Shown: positions 1 through 6,622, counted from the first letter of the stretch. The stretch is 22,637 nucleotides of DNA from JAYSRU01 sp043720875 (GCA_043720875.1 JAYSRU010000264.1:1-22637); one strand, 5' to 3'. Numbers and translations are program-made. The notes: generated by a model not told the origin, from the sequence alone.

Positions 1-65
1 GTCCCAACTCTAAAAATTTTCGTTATCTGCTAAATATTTTTTTTAAATAGACTAGAGGCACTTAC

Positions 66-305
66 TTAAATTGTATTGAGTTTGTCAAAAAATACTTTCA
101 AAAATACTTCAGGCTCAGCTTTGATACCCTCACATAATTTTGTTATCCAAAACAAAGTAGGAGCAACCTCACCACGTTCAATTGCTGAAATATTTTGGGC
201 ATTGATACCGATTAAACAAGCAATATCCATTTGCGATAATCCTTTCTCGATTCGTACCTCACGTAAATACTCACCAAATGACCTACTGAATTCTATTTTG
301 TCCAT
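66..305 (-). CDS. XRE-family HTH transcriptional regulator, small
   Basis: A 79-residue protein that is almost entirely one Cro/C1-type helix-turn-helix domain, from about residue 10 to 65. Visible landmarks are the first helix with LREVRIEKGLSQ, the turn IGINAQNISAIERG, and the closing segment APTLFWITKLCEGI. It has no extra sensor, peptidase or toxin-binding domain, so it is probably a simple DNA-binding repressor. It is transcribed divergently from the small-membrane-protein gene at 469. A perfect 16-bp palindrome lies 38-53 nt upstream of its start codon, which fits autoregulation. What it controls is inference; the divergent plus-strand gene cluster is the natural candidate. No terminator is visible between its stop codon and the window edge. 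Confidence 0.85.
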   Translation of the reverse strand: MDKIEFSRSFGEYLREVRIEKGLSQMDIACLIGINAQNISAIERGEVAPTLFWITKLCEGIKAEPEVFLKVFFDKLNTI

Positions 306-342
306 CCTGAAACAAAAAGATCATATTTTTAACAGAGAAGTG

Positions 343-358
343 TAACGATATATCGTTA
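343..358. promoter_or_regulatory. Perfect 16-bp palindrome, candidate operator of the adjacent XRE regulator
   Basis: The sequence TAACGATATATCGTTA equals its own reverse complement. It lies between the divergent regulator gene and the plus-strand gene at 469. It is also immediately upstream of a TAnnTTTG box at 365-372, so a bound repressor would cover the spacer of that promoter. Size and position fit an XRE-dimer site; binding has not been shown. Confidence 0.5.
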
Positions 359-364
359 TATTGT

Positions 365-372
365 TATATTTG
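365..372 (+). promoter_or_regulatory. Bacteroidota -7 box for the 469 gene cluster
   Basis: TATATTTG is a perfect match to the known Bacteroidota -7 consensus TAnnTTTG. No convincing -33 TTTG is visible; the expected position is taken up by the 343-358 palindrome. Transcription would start near 377 and leave a leader of about 90 nt before the gene at 469. Confidence 0.4.
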
Positions 373-468
373 TAATTCGAAATATTCAGCAGCTAAAGTT
401 TAAATCAATATTTGTAACCAAACAGAAAAAAATCGTTCCAACGAAAATTAAATTTTACTAAACATATT

Positions 469-762
469 ATGAAAGCTATCTTGTTTGCTTGTGCGTCTTT
501 TCTTTTTATTGGTATTTTTGATTTACCAATTGGATATTATACAATTCTAAGAATAGTTGTAACTATTGGTTCTGTTGTTTTTATTATTGATGAATATCAA
601 ACGACTCAAAATATAGATATTTGGATAATTTTAATTTCGTTTACTGCTCTCCTGTTTAATCCAATTTCTCCGATTTATTTTAATGACAAAACGATTTGGG
701 TTCCAATTGATATCGTCTGCGGATTAATTTTTATCATAAAAGCGCTGAGTATAAAAAAATGA
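469..762 (+). CDS. Small four-helix membrane protein, DUF6804-like
   Basis: A 97-residue, very hydrophobic protein with about four membrane segments, roughly residues 3-20, 24-43, 49-66 and 78-95. It ends in a short basic tail. The layout (GYYTILRIV in helix 2, then LLFNPISPI, then WVPIDIVCGLIFI) resembles the DUF6804 family of small bacterial membrane proteins as I remember it; this is recognition by pattern, not by a search. The family has no established function. It is the first gene of the plus-strand group downstream of the palindrome. Phenylalanine- and isoleucine-rich content is typical of AT-rich membrane genes and does not by itself indicate transfer. Confidence 0.65.
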   Translation: MKAILFACASFLFIGIFDLPIGYYTILRIVVTIGSVVFIIDEYQTTQNIDIWIILISFTALLFNPISPIYFNDKTIWVPIDIVCGLIFIIKALSIKK

Positions 763-793
763 ACTGAATAACTAATAACTAAAAACACGAATT

Positions 794-853
794 ATGGCTA
801 ATAAAATGGGAGTAACAATATTAGTAGGTATTGTTCTGGCTATTGTAGGGTAA
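794..853 (+). CDS. Possible 19-residue hydrophobic micro-ORF
   Basis: An ATG at 794 opens a 19-codon frame, MANKMGVTILVGIVLAIVG, that stops at TAA 851-853. A polar N-terminus of about five residues is followed by a single hydrophobic stretch that could span a membrane. It lies 31 nt after the preceding stop codon and in the same direction. It could be a real small membrane peptide, or the 5' remnant of a longer membrane protein cut short by a stop codon; the next 70 bases show no obvious continuation. Short frames like this arise easily by chance in AT-rich DNA, so this is tentative. Confidence 0.25.
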   Translation: MANKMGVTILVGIVLAIVG

Positions 854-947
854 GTAGAAACTGCGCTTTAATAGTTTATTAAAGTTAATAATTGGGGTAG
901 CTGAAAACCAAATTTAAAAGAGTATGCGATACATAAATTATAATAAT

Positions 948-1283
948 ATGAAATTTTTAATTTTACTTATTGGTCTTTTATTTAGCGCCAGTTTCACCTA
1001 CGGTCAAGATTGTAAATATGCTCAATGTTCTACAATCAAATCAAACGGATACCAATGTTTAAACTGTGTTAGCGAACAATTCGATATGCAATGTAGCTCC
1101 CATAAACCATCAACAACTTATCAACAACCAACCTATAATCCACCCAAGCCTTTGTATGAAAGTACTCCAAAGGCATATGAGTGTCAATATTCCGAGTGCA
1201 TTGCAACAAAAAGTAATGGAGAAAAATGTCGGAAATGTACTGGCAGTAACTTCACATCTTATTGTAGCTCCCATGCATATTAA
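948..1283 (+). CDS. Secreted protein with two tandem Cys/His motifs (DUF5763-like)
   Basis: A 111-residue protein from the chosen ATG at 948. An in-frame ATG at 924 would place eight polar residues ahead of the signal peptide. The 948 start is preferred because the 16-nt stretch AAATTATAATAATATG over it recurs exactly at the start of the gene at 1981. The signal peptide is MKFLILLIGLLFSASFTYGQ. The mature protein is two copies of one motif joined by a Pro/Tyr-rich linker. Copy 1 runs from CKYAQC to CSSH, copy 2 from CQYSEC to CSSH. The shared pattern is C-x4-C, then TKSNG or IKSNG, then C-x2-C, then C-S-S-H. The core resembles the DUF5763 motif (C-x-A-x-T-K-x-x-G-x-x-C...C-x-x-H). The cysteines could bind metal or form disulfides after export. 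Function unknown. Confidence 0.7.
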   Translation: MKFLILLIGLLFSASFTYGQDCKYAQCSTIKSNGYQCLNCVSEQFDMQCSSHKPSTTYQQPTYNPPKPLYESTPKAYECQYSECIATKSNGEKCRKCTGSNFTSYCSSHAY

Positions 1284-1464
1284 ACGAATATCAGTACTTA
1301 GAATAAAAAACATTTATTTTCTAGCCGTAAACCTATTTTTGTGTATTTCATTTAGCAACGCAGTAAATGAATCTGCAGAATATATAGTCAATGAGGGAAT
1401 AGACTTAGACGATGCTTTAAGTGAGTGCGAAAGTGACAAACAAGATGTTAATTTGCGCCATTAA
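1273..1464 (+). CDS. Possible 63-residue secreted peptide overlapping the preceding gene
   Basis: From the ATG at 1273, which overlaps the end of the preceding gene by 11 nt in another frame, a 63-residue frame runs to TAA at 1462-1464. Its N-terminus looks like a signal peptide: basic residues (HIKR, RIK), a hydrophobic core YFLAVNLFLCISF, then SNA-VN as a possible cleavage site. The remainder is acidic (EGIDLDDALSECESD). Upstream the same frame stays open across the previous gene, where it is only a shadow. The signal-like start and charged, non-random tail favour a real small gene, but no homologue is recognised. Confidence 0.4.
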   Translation: MHIKRISVLRIKNIYFLAVNLFLCISFSNAVNESAEYIVNEGIDLDDALSECESDKQDVNLRH

Positions 1465-1515
1465 TCATTACTAATCAATGCGAATATTTGCATTTTTCAT
1501 TTATAAATCTATCAT

Positions 1516-1893
1516 ATGAAGTTTCTTATCGTTGTTCTTTTGAGCACTTTGTTCAATACAAACATTCAGGCTCAACAGCGCATTTTACATGATTATAATA
1601 AAGTTCCTCTTTACAACCCAGATTATGAATTATTGGAACGAGTACTAACACAAAAACAGCGGTTGTTAAATTCGAGGAGAAATTTTTTACAAGACAAATA
1701 CAATGGCTTTATGGGAATCTTATCAGCAGCTAAAACGGCGAATAATGGCTTTACAGATAGTCAAACAAAATATGTTTATTCAGTTTTTAGAGGTGTTGAT
1801 ATAATAGCACAATACGACCTTTCAATAGAACAAAACTGGACAAATGCTATCAATTGGTACGCTTCTGTTGAAGTTGAAATTTCGTCTTGGTAA
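1516..1893 (+). CDS. Small secreted protein of unknown function
   Basis: A 125-residue protein with a clear signal peptide, MKFLIVVLLSTLFNTNIQAQ, cleaved after the Ala or Gln near residue 19-20. The mature part begins with a short segment containing VPLYNPDYELLERVLTQKQ. It continues as predicted helical, amphipathic sequence and ends in ISSW. A start such as 'YxPDYxLLxxxLxxKQ' occurs in many small exported Bacteroidota proteins of unknown role; that is recollection, not a search. There is no cysteine, so neither a lipobox nor disulfides are possible. It lies between two other unrecognised exported or membrane proteins on the same strand. I do not know its function. Confidence 0.7.
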   Translation: MKFLIVVLLSTLFNTNIQAQQRILHDYNKVPLYNPDYELLERVLTQKQRLLNSRRNFLQDKYNGFMGILSAAKTANNGFTDSQTKYVYSVFRGVDIIAQYDLSIEQNWTNAINWYASVEVEISSW

Positions 1894-1980
1894 ATGTTTC
1901 GTGGCAAATTGAATTAAAATACAAATGAGCAGTTTCTAAAAGTTAAAAAAACGAGTAAACTCGCGTAAAATTATAATAAT

Positions 1981-2970
1981 ATGTTTCTATTTTACATCAA
2001 TAACAACCGTGATCGTTTCTATACATTAAAGGATTTAGAAGACGGTAAATTAGTCGTTTTCGATGATGACCTCGTGTGGCATGAAAATATTGATAAATGG
2101 GAGTATGCATGTAACGTTTCTGAAATTAATCTGTTTTTGAGAAAAAGACCGCCACTTTCAGTTTCTACAAAAAAATTATTATTCTTTAAAAAATCTGCAA
2201 TTAGGTATTTTTTATTTTATTGTATTTTTTCAGTACTAGTAGGGATTACCGCAGGATTATTAGAGTTTAGTCAGTTCACGGCATTCCAATCTGAAATTGA
2301 AACATGTACTATTAAAAATAATAAAGAAAGACGAAAAGAAGCGGAGAAAAAAAAGGAACTAGAACGTAAAATTAAACTTGAACAAGAGCAGATTTTGCAA
2401 AGTAGAATAATCGCCAGAGATGAAAGATTAGCTGTACACCGCGAAAATATTGCAAAAGTTTTTGATGAATGGAAAAAAGCAGAGGATGAATGGCTTTATG
2501 TCGAACAATCTGATGTTGATAACTTTAAAAACCAAATTAAAATCCTAAACGACCAAACTGCAAATATAGGTCGTCTAGAGCATGACGAAACAGTTTTTGG
2601 TCTCTATACTCCAGTCCCCTCGGATCAAATACCTAACACAATTAATGCCGCAATTTATGATATTCCAAATAATGAATTGTACGTGCAAAATAACGGTGAA
2701 GATTACACTAGGTGGGTCACATACGTTCCTCATAATTTTAAACTCAATGAAGGCAATTCATACTTAAGTCGACATAGGTACTTTTTGAGGCCATATTATG
2801 CAATTTTCAGTGTTGCAAACTTATCGTATGAAGAGCAACAAAATTTAGCATTTCTTATTTATAATTTCGTTCATTCATCTTTGAATACCCATTTGCCAAT
2901 TTTATTGGTTTTGCTTTTGCTTGCATATTTTAAGAGTAGAAAAATATTTGATTCACGAATTGTTTCGTAA
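1981..2970 (+). CDS. Two-TM coiled-coil protein with degenerate GYF_2-like N-terminus
   Basis: A 329-residue membrane protein. Residues 1-55 resemble a worn GYF_2 domain: an aromatic start, TLKDLEDGKL, then LVWHENIDKWEYA where the family has a W-x5-W pattern. TM1 is about 75-96. A highly charged coiled coil follows at about 107-170, rich in KERRKEAEKKKELERK-type sequence. A mixed domain of about 120 residues comes next. TM2 is about 302-317, with a short basic tail. Basic residues flank both TMs on the terminal side, so both ends are probably cytoplasmic and the 200-residue middle is periplasmic; this is inference from the positive-inside rule. GYF_2 domains usually sit at the N-terminus of bacterial membrane proteins of unknown role. 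The downstream neighbour, pruA, is convergent. Confidence 0.7.
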   Translation: MFLFYINNNRDRFYTLKDLEDGKLVVFDDDLVWHENIDKWEYACNVSEINLFLRKRPPLSVSTKKLLFFKKSAIRYFLFYCIFSVLVGITAGLLEFSQFTAFQSEIETCTIKNNKERRKEAEKKKELERKIKLEQEQILQSRIIARDERLAVHRENIAKVFDEWKKAEDEWLYVEQSDVDNFKNQIKILNDQTANIGRLEHDETVFGLYTPVPSDQIPNTINAAIYDIPNNELYVQNNGEDYTRWVTYVPHNFKLNEGNSYLSRHRYFLRPYYAIFSVANLSYEEQQNLAFLIYNFVHSSLNTHLPILLVLLLLAYFKSRKIFDSRIVS

Positions 2971-2981
2971 AATTAGTTATC

Positions 2982-3003
2982 TCGATTGAATAAATCGATT
3001 TTT
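2982..3003 (+). terminator. Weak terminator after the 1981 gene
   Basis: A 6-bp stem TCGATT/AATCGA with a 5-nt loop is followed by five Ts. It lies 11 nt after the stop codon of the two-TM protein gene. The stem is short and AT-rich, so this is only suggestive. Confidence 0.35.
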
Positions 3004-3010
3004 GGTGGCA

Positions 3011-3042
3011 CAAAAAAGCCATCTATTTTAGAACAGATGGCT
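3011..3042 (-). terminator. Rho-independent terminator of pruA
   Basis: On the minus strand an 8-bp perfect stem (AGCCATCT/AGATGGCT, 10-nt loop, arms at 3017-3024 and 3035-3042) is followed directly by a run of Ts. It lies 24 nt past the pruA stop codon. The plus-strand side has no T-run, so it serves pruA only. Confidence 0.75.
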
Positions 3043-3065
3043 TCAATACGTTATAAGCTTAATAA

Positions 3066-4694
3066 TTAGCCTAAAAACGGATATTTATAATCTGTTGGTG
3101 GCACAAATGTTTCTTTAATTGTACGTGCACTTACCCATCTCAACAAGTTCATTGCTGCACCGGCTTTATCATTCGTACCAGAACCTCTAGCACCTCCAAA
3201 TGGCTGTTGTCCAACCACAGCACCTGTTGGCTTGTCGTTGATGTAGAAATTCCCAGCGCAATTTTCTAAGGCTTTAATTGCTTGTTCGGTAGCATAGCGA
3301 TCATTTGAAATAATCGATCCAGTTAATGCATAATCTGATGTTTCGTCTAATAAAGTCAAGGTTTCGGCATACAATTTTGTATCGTACACGTAAATTGTCA
3401 TGACTGGACCAAAAATCTCTTCAGACATCGTTCTAAACTTTGGATTTGTAGTTTCAACAACGGTAGGAGCTATGAAATATCCTACAGATTTATCATAAGT
3501 TCCACCGGCAATAATTGTTGCGTCGTTTTGAGTTTTGATGTAATCTATGTAACCAGCAATTTTATCGAAAGATCTTTCATCAATCACTGCATTTACAAAA
3601 TTGCTTGGATCTTCTGTAGTTCCCATTTTCATTGAACCTACTTGTTCCAGTAAGATACGTTTCACTTCTGGCCAGATAGCGCTCGGCACATATGCTCTTG
3701 AAGCTGCCGAACATTTTTGACCTTGAAATTCAAAAGCACCACGACTAATTGCCGTTGCAACAACTGAAGGATCAGCACTTTCGTGTACCATAACGAAATC
3801 CTTCCCTCCTGTTTCTCCAACAATTCTTGGGTACGTACGGTATAAATTAATGTTGTTTCCAATTTCTTTCCAAAGGCTTTTAAACACGCCTGTACTTCCT
3901 GTAAAGTGTAATCCCGCAAAAGCTTTATGCTTAAACACTACATCACCAGCAACCGGACCGTCAACCATAACCATGTTAATTACCCCTTTAGGCAAACCAG
4001 CAGCTTGAAACAACTCCATAATAACTTGCGCAGAATACAATTGCGTATCAGAAGGTTTCCAAACCACAACATTACCCATCATTGCAGGAGCTGCACATAA
4101 ATTAGCCGCAATTGCCGTAAAATTGAATGGAGTTACTGCAAATACGAATCCTTCCAACGGTCGGTATTGCAAACGATTCCATATTCCAGGACCTGATTCA
4201 GGCTGGGTACGGTAAACTTCCATCATGTACTGAACATTGTATCTTAAAAAATCTATCAATTCGCAAGCAGCATCAATTTCAGTTTGCATTACATTCTTAG
4301 ATTGACCCAACATAGTTGCGGCATTCATTTTATTTCTAAATGGACCTGCCAATAAATCAGCAGCACGTAAAAAAATAGCTGCACGGTCTTCCCAAGGCAA
4401 ATTAGCCCAAGCTGTTCTTGCCTCTAATGCAGCATCGATAGCAGCTTCAACGTCTTTTGCCGTACCATAACTAAAATGACCCAAAGTCTTTTGATGATCG
4501 TGAGGCGGAGAAATACGTTTCTTATTTTCCGTACGCACTTCATTTTTACCAATATACATGGGTACATCAATCGGATCTTGATTGTACATTGTTTTGTACA
4601 TTGCTAATAAACTTGCTCGTTCATTAGAATTAGGCGCATAAAGACGAATAGGTTCGTTGATTGCTTTGGGAACTGTGAATATACCGTTTGACAT
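3066..4694 (-). CDS. pruA: L-glutamate gamma-semialdehyde dehydrogenase (P5C dehydrogenase)
   Basis: A 542-residue aldehyde dehydrogenase of the long, eukaryote-like (ALDH4A1) type. It oxidises P5C/glutamate semialdehyde to glutamate with NAD+, the second step of proline catabolism, in the cytoplasm. Visible ALDH landmarks are TPFNFTAIAANL near 188 (the transition-state Asn), VVWKPSD near 211 (cofactor binding), GSTG near 266, the general base Glu in VGETGGK near 294, the nucleophile Cys in FQGQKCSAASR near 328, EEIFGPVM near 424, and PFGGARGSGTNDKAG near the C-terminus. Length and motifs are complete. No proline dehydrogenase gene is adjacent, so the first step must be encoded elsewhere. It is monocistronic, with its own -7 box and terminator. 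Confidence 0.96.
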   Translation of the reverse strand: MSNGIFTVPKAINEPIRLYAPNSNERASLLAMYKTMYNQDPIDVPMYIGKNEVRTENKKRISPPHDHQKTLGHFSYGTAKDVEAAIDAALEARTAWANLPWEDRAAIFLRAADLLAGPFRNKMNAATMLGQSKNVMQTEIDAACELIDFLRYNVQYMMEVYRTQPESGPGIWNRLQYRPLEGFVFAVTPFNFTAIAANLCAAPAMMGNVVVWKPSDTQLYSAQVIMELFQAAGLPKGVINMVMVDGPVAGDVVFKHKAFAGLHFTGSTGVFKSLWKEIGNNINLYRTYPRIVGETGGKDFVMVHESADPSVVATAISRGAFEFQGQKCSAASRAYVPSAIWPEVKRILLEQVGSMKMGTTEDPSNFVNAVIDERSFDKIAGYIDYIKTQNDATIIAGGTYDKSVGYFIAPTVVETTNPKFRTMSEEIFGPVMTIYVYDTKLYAETLTLLDETSDYALTGSIISNDRYATEQAIKALENCAGNFYINDKPTGAVVGQQPFGGARGSGTNDKAGAAMNLLRWVSARTIKETFVPPTDYKYPFLG

Positions 4695-4713
4695 TTTACA
4701 AAATTTTAGAATG

Positions 4714-4721
4714 CAAAGTTA
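4714..4721 (-). promoter_or_regulatory. -7 promoter box of pruA
   Basis: Minus-strand TAACTTTG is a perfect match to the Bacteroidota TAnnTTTG consensus and is followed by CA, a common continuation. Its last base is 19 nt upstream of the pruA ATG, giving a leader of about 15 nt. A clear -33 TTTG was not found. Confidence 0.5.
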
Positions 4722-4825
4722 ACCAATGATAAAATAAATGCGCCATAAAATTTCGAATATTAATAGATCCATCAAATTCTCTTTCCCCATTACCATATTA
4801 TAAGGGACAATTCAGGATTAAAAAG

Positions 4826-4833
4826 TATATTCG
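4826..4833 (+). promoter_or_regulatory. -7-like box directly before the TPR gene
   Basis: TATATTCG matches TAnnTTTG at 7 of 8 positions (counting the two free ones) and ends only 4 nt before the ATG at 4838. If it is used, the transcript would begin at or next to the start codon and be leaderless. Confidence 0.35.
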
Positions 4834-4837
4834 AGCC

Positions 4838-6094
4838 ATGAAAACAATACTTGTACTTTTCATTTTCTTATCTATTTCCGCATTGGGTCAAGCAAAAAAA
4901 GATCTCAAATTAACTGCGAAAACGATTGAGCATTATGCCATTGACATAGCCGAACGACGAAGCTATTTCTTAGAAGAAGACCGTGATTCATTATACATTG
5001 TAGGTCAATTCTTGATTAAGAATGGTATGAAATTTTCGAATATTTACGCCAACAAATTAGGAAAGCATTTTCTAGGAAATTACTTCACCCGAACAGGTAA
5101 ACCAACTTTAGCGCGTGGCTATTTTTTGGAAATGCGCAATTATTACCAATCAGTAAAAGACCTGAGCAACGAAGTGGTTATCGTGAATGAAATAGGAAAC
5201 ACTTATTTAGCTGAGGGAAATCCAGAAGCAGCTATACCATATTATATGGAGTCAATTGCTTTGGGTAAGGAAAATACTGACCCCATTTCTTATCATTTGG
5301 CACGCGTTAACTTAGGTCAAGCTTATATTAATATTGGGGATTACAGCAAAGCAAAGGTTCAATTAGAGAAATACCTATCCGCGGTAACTAAAATCAATAA
5401 TTTCAAATCCGCCAGCAACGGTTACGCTGTTTTAGCGGATATGTATTTTGCGCAAGAGTTAAAAGTCCAAGGACTTGCTGCATTGAATAAGAGCATTGAA
5501 TTTGCACAGAAATCTACTTCCAAAATTACGCAAGCCCATGCTTTCAACAACCTTGCAATTCAATTGGTTCAAACTGAATCCTATGAATCTGCTTACGCTC
5601 TTTTCGAAAAATCGGAAGATTGCTATCAAGAAATGAGAAATACATTGGGAATAATTGAAGTCTATTATAATTATGGCTTATTATTTCAATTGAGTGGAAA
5701 GCTGGACAAAGCAGCTTACTATTATACGCAATCTTACGAATTCGCCAAAACATCCGACAATAATTTATTGGCTTCAGATGCATTGTTTGCATTAGCCATG
5801 CTTAAAAAAGAACAAAAAGATTTCCTGTCGAGTACGAATTACTTGGAAGTATTAGTTGATTTGAAAGATGAAATTAAATCCGATGCAAGAAAACAAGACT
5901 ATAATCAACAACAATTTATTTTCGAACTAGAACAATTAGAAGAACAAAACCTTAACAGAAAAAGAGAAGCTTCCCTACTCAAAATGAATTCTGGAAGCCC
6001 TTACACGATCAGTATTATCTTGTTTATAGTAATAGTAGTGATTTTTTACTTATTCAAACGCAGAAAATCAATTCATTCTACCCCAAAAATGTAA
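4838..6094 (+). CDS. Exported TPR protein with C-terminal membrane anchor
   Basis: A 418-residue protein: signal peptide MKTILVLFIFLSISALGQA, then about 320 residues of tetratricopeptide-like helical repeats. The clearest are around 115-150 (GNTYLAEGNPEAAIPYYMES), 155-190 (NLGQAYINIGDYSKAKVQLE) and 270-305 (YYNYGLLFQLSGKLDKAAYY). A short coiled coil rich in Gln and Glu follows at about 350-382. A single TM helix at about 390-407 precedes the basic tail FKRRKS. This is the sensor half of the common Bacteroidota TPR-TM-kinase or TPR-TM-LuxR proteins, but it stops right after the membrane. It may present TPRs in the periplasm as a scaffold. Its 3' end overlaps apaG on the other strand by 27 nt. 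Confidence 0.85.
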   Translation: MKTILVLFIFLSISALGQAKKDLKLTAKTIEHYAIDIAERRSYFLEEDRDSLYIVGQFLIKNGMKFSNIYANKLGKHFLGNYFTRTGKPTLARGYFLEMRNYYQSVKDLSNEVVIVNEIGNTYLAEGNPEAAIPYYMESIALGKENTDPISYHLARVNLGQAYINIGDYSKAKVQLEKYLSAVTKINNFKSASNGYAVLADMYFAQELKVQGLAALNKSIEFAQKSTSKITQAHAFNNLAIQLVQTESYESAYALFEKSEDCYQEMRNTLGIIEVYYNYGLLFQLSGKLDKAAYYYTQSYEFAKTSDNNLLASDALFALAMLKKEQKDFLSSTNYLEVLVDLKDEIKSDARKQDYNQQQFIFELEQLEEQNLNRKREASLLKMNSGSPYTISIILFIVIVVIFYLFKRRKSIHSTPKM

Positions 6095-6454
6095 GGAAAA
6101 ACGAGGAATTTCTACGTTAAATGTTTCTTTCGAATCTAAATCAATAAATGTAAAGTATCCCTGCATAAAACCTAATTCAGAATGCAAGTCGCACGAACTT
6201 GAATAAGAATAACATTCACCAGGTTCCAATACAGGTTGCTCTCCAATGACACCTTCACCCTCAACAATTCTTAAAGCGCTCAAAGAATCGAAAATATCCC
6301 AATGTCTAGAAAGTAACTTAACCCTCTTTTTTGTGTAGTTTTCGATTTCAATTGTGTAACTATAAAAGAAATAATTCTGATCAATTTGCGATAAATTTTC
6401 CTTCAGTGCAGTAACCGCACTTACTCGAATCCCTGAAGTAGTTGAAATATTCAT
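6068..6454 (-). CDS. apaG: ApaG family protein (DUF525)
   Basis: A 128-residue ApaG protein, a small fibronectin-III-like beta sandwich of uncertain role, linked to Co2+/Mg2+ handling in enterobacteria. The family signature is intact: FFYSYTIEIEN, the LLSRHWDI strand, GVIGEQPVLEPGECYSYSSS, MQGYF, and the closing IPRFSLH. The length is normal for the stand-alone family. It is divergent from the nqr operon, with 168 bp between the start codons, and convergent with the TPR gene, whose last 27 nt it overlaps. No associated ksgA or apaH lies nearby, unlike in E. coli. Confidence 0.93.
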   Translation of the reverse strand: MNISTTSGIRVSAVTALKENLSQIDQNYFFYSYTIEIENYTKKRVKLLSRHWDIFDSLSALRIVEGEGVIGEQPVLEPGECYSYSSSCDLHSELGFMQGYFTFIDLDSKETFNVEIPRFSLHFWGRMN

Positions 6455-6499
6455 AAGTATAATACTATGTCACATTAATAACGCATGCCTGTCATTTAT

Positions 6500-6539
6500 A
6501 GTTGTTTCAAATTATTATTTAGATTGTTTCTAAACAACT
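6500..6539. promoter_or_regulatory. Inverted and direct repeats in the apaG-nqrA divergent region
   Basis: AGTTGTTT at 6500-6507 and AAACAACT at 6532-6539 form a perfect 8-bp inverted repeat. TTGTTTC occurs twice as a direct repeat, at 6502-6508 and 6524-6530. The second copy also makes a small palindrome, TTGTTT-CT-AAACAA (6524-6537). The set lies between divergent genes and about 52 nt upstream of the nqrA -7-like box, a reasonable place for a regulator. The regulator is unknown. Confidence 0.3.
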
Positions 6540-6590
6540 AATTGAATCCAAAAGTAAAACAATATAAACAGTATTAATCCAAATTTTCGT

Positions 6591-6598
6591 TAAATTCG
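6591..6598 (+). promoter_or_regulatory. -7-like box of the nqr operon
   Basis: TAAATTCG, followed by CA, differs from TAnnTTTG at one fixed position. It ends 24 nt before the nqrA ATG, giving a leader of about 20 nt. It is the best promoter candidate in this gap. The -33 element is not obvious. Confidence 0.4.
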
Positions 6599-6622
6599 CA
6601 CCCAAATATTAACTAGAAACGC

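Noticed and set aside
1..65. Left edge as the end of a tRNA or attachment site
   Set aside because: No tRNA stem pattern, direct repeat partner or integrase gene is visible. It is only AT-rich DNA past the regulator stop codon.
76..345. Open frame on the plus strand, 89 codons, opposite the XRE regulator
   Set aside because: It is the antisense shadow of the HTH gene, and its translation shows no domain or signal sequence.
1066..1464. 132-codon plus-strand frame read as one protein
   Set aside because: Its first two thirds are a shadow of the Cys/His gene in another frame. Only the part from the ATG at 1273 could be a gene and is reported separately.
1952..1963. Hairpin CGAGT-AA-ACTCG with a T-run on the minus strand
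   Set aside because: The stem is only 5 bp and the 2-nt loop is too small, and no minus-strand gene lies upstream that would need a terminator here.
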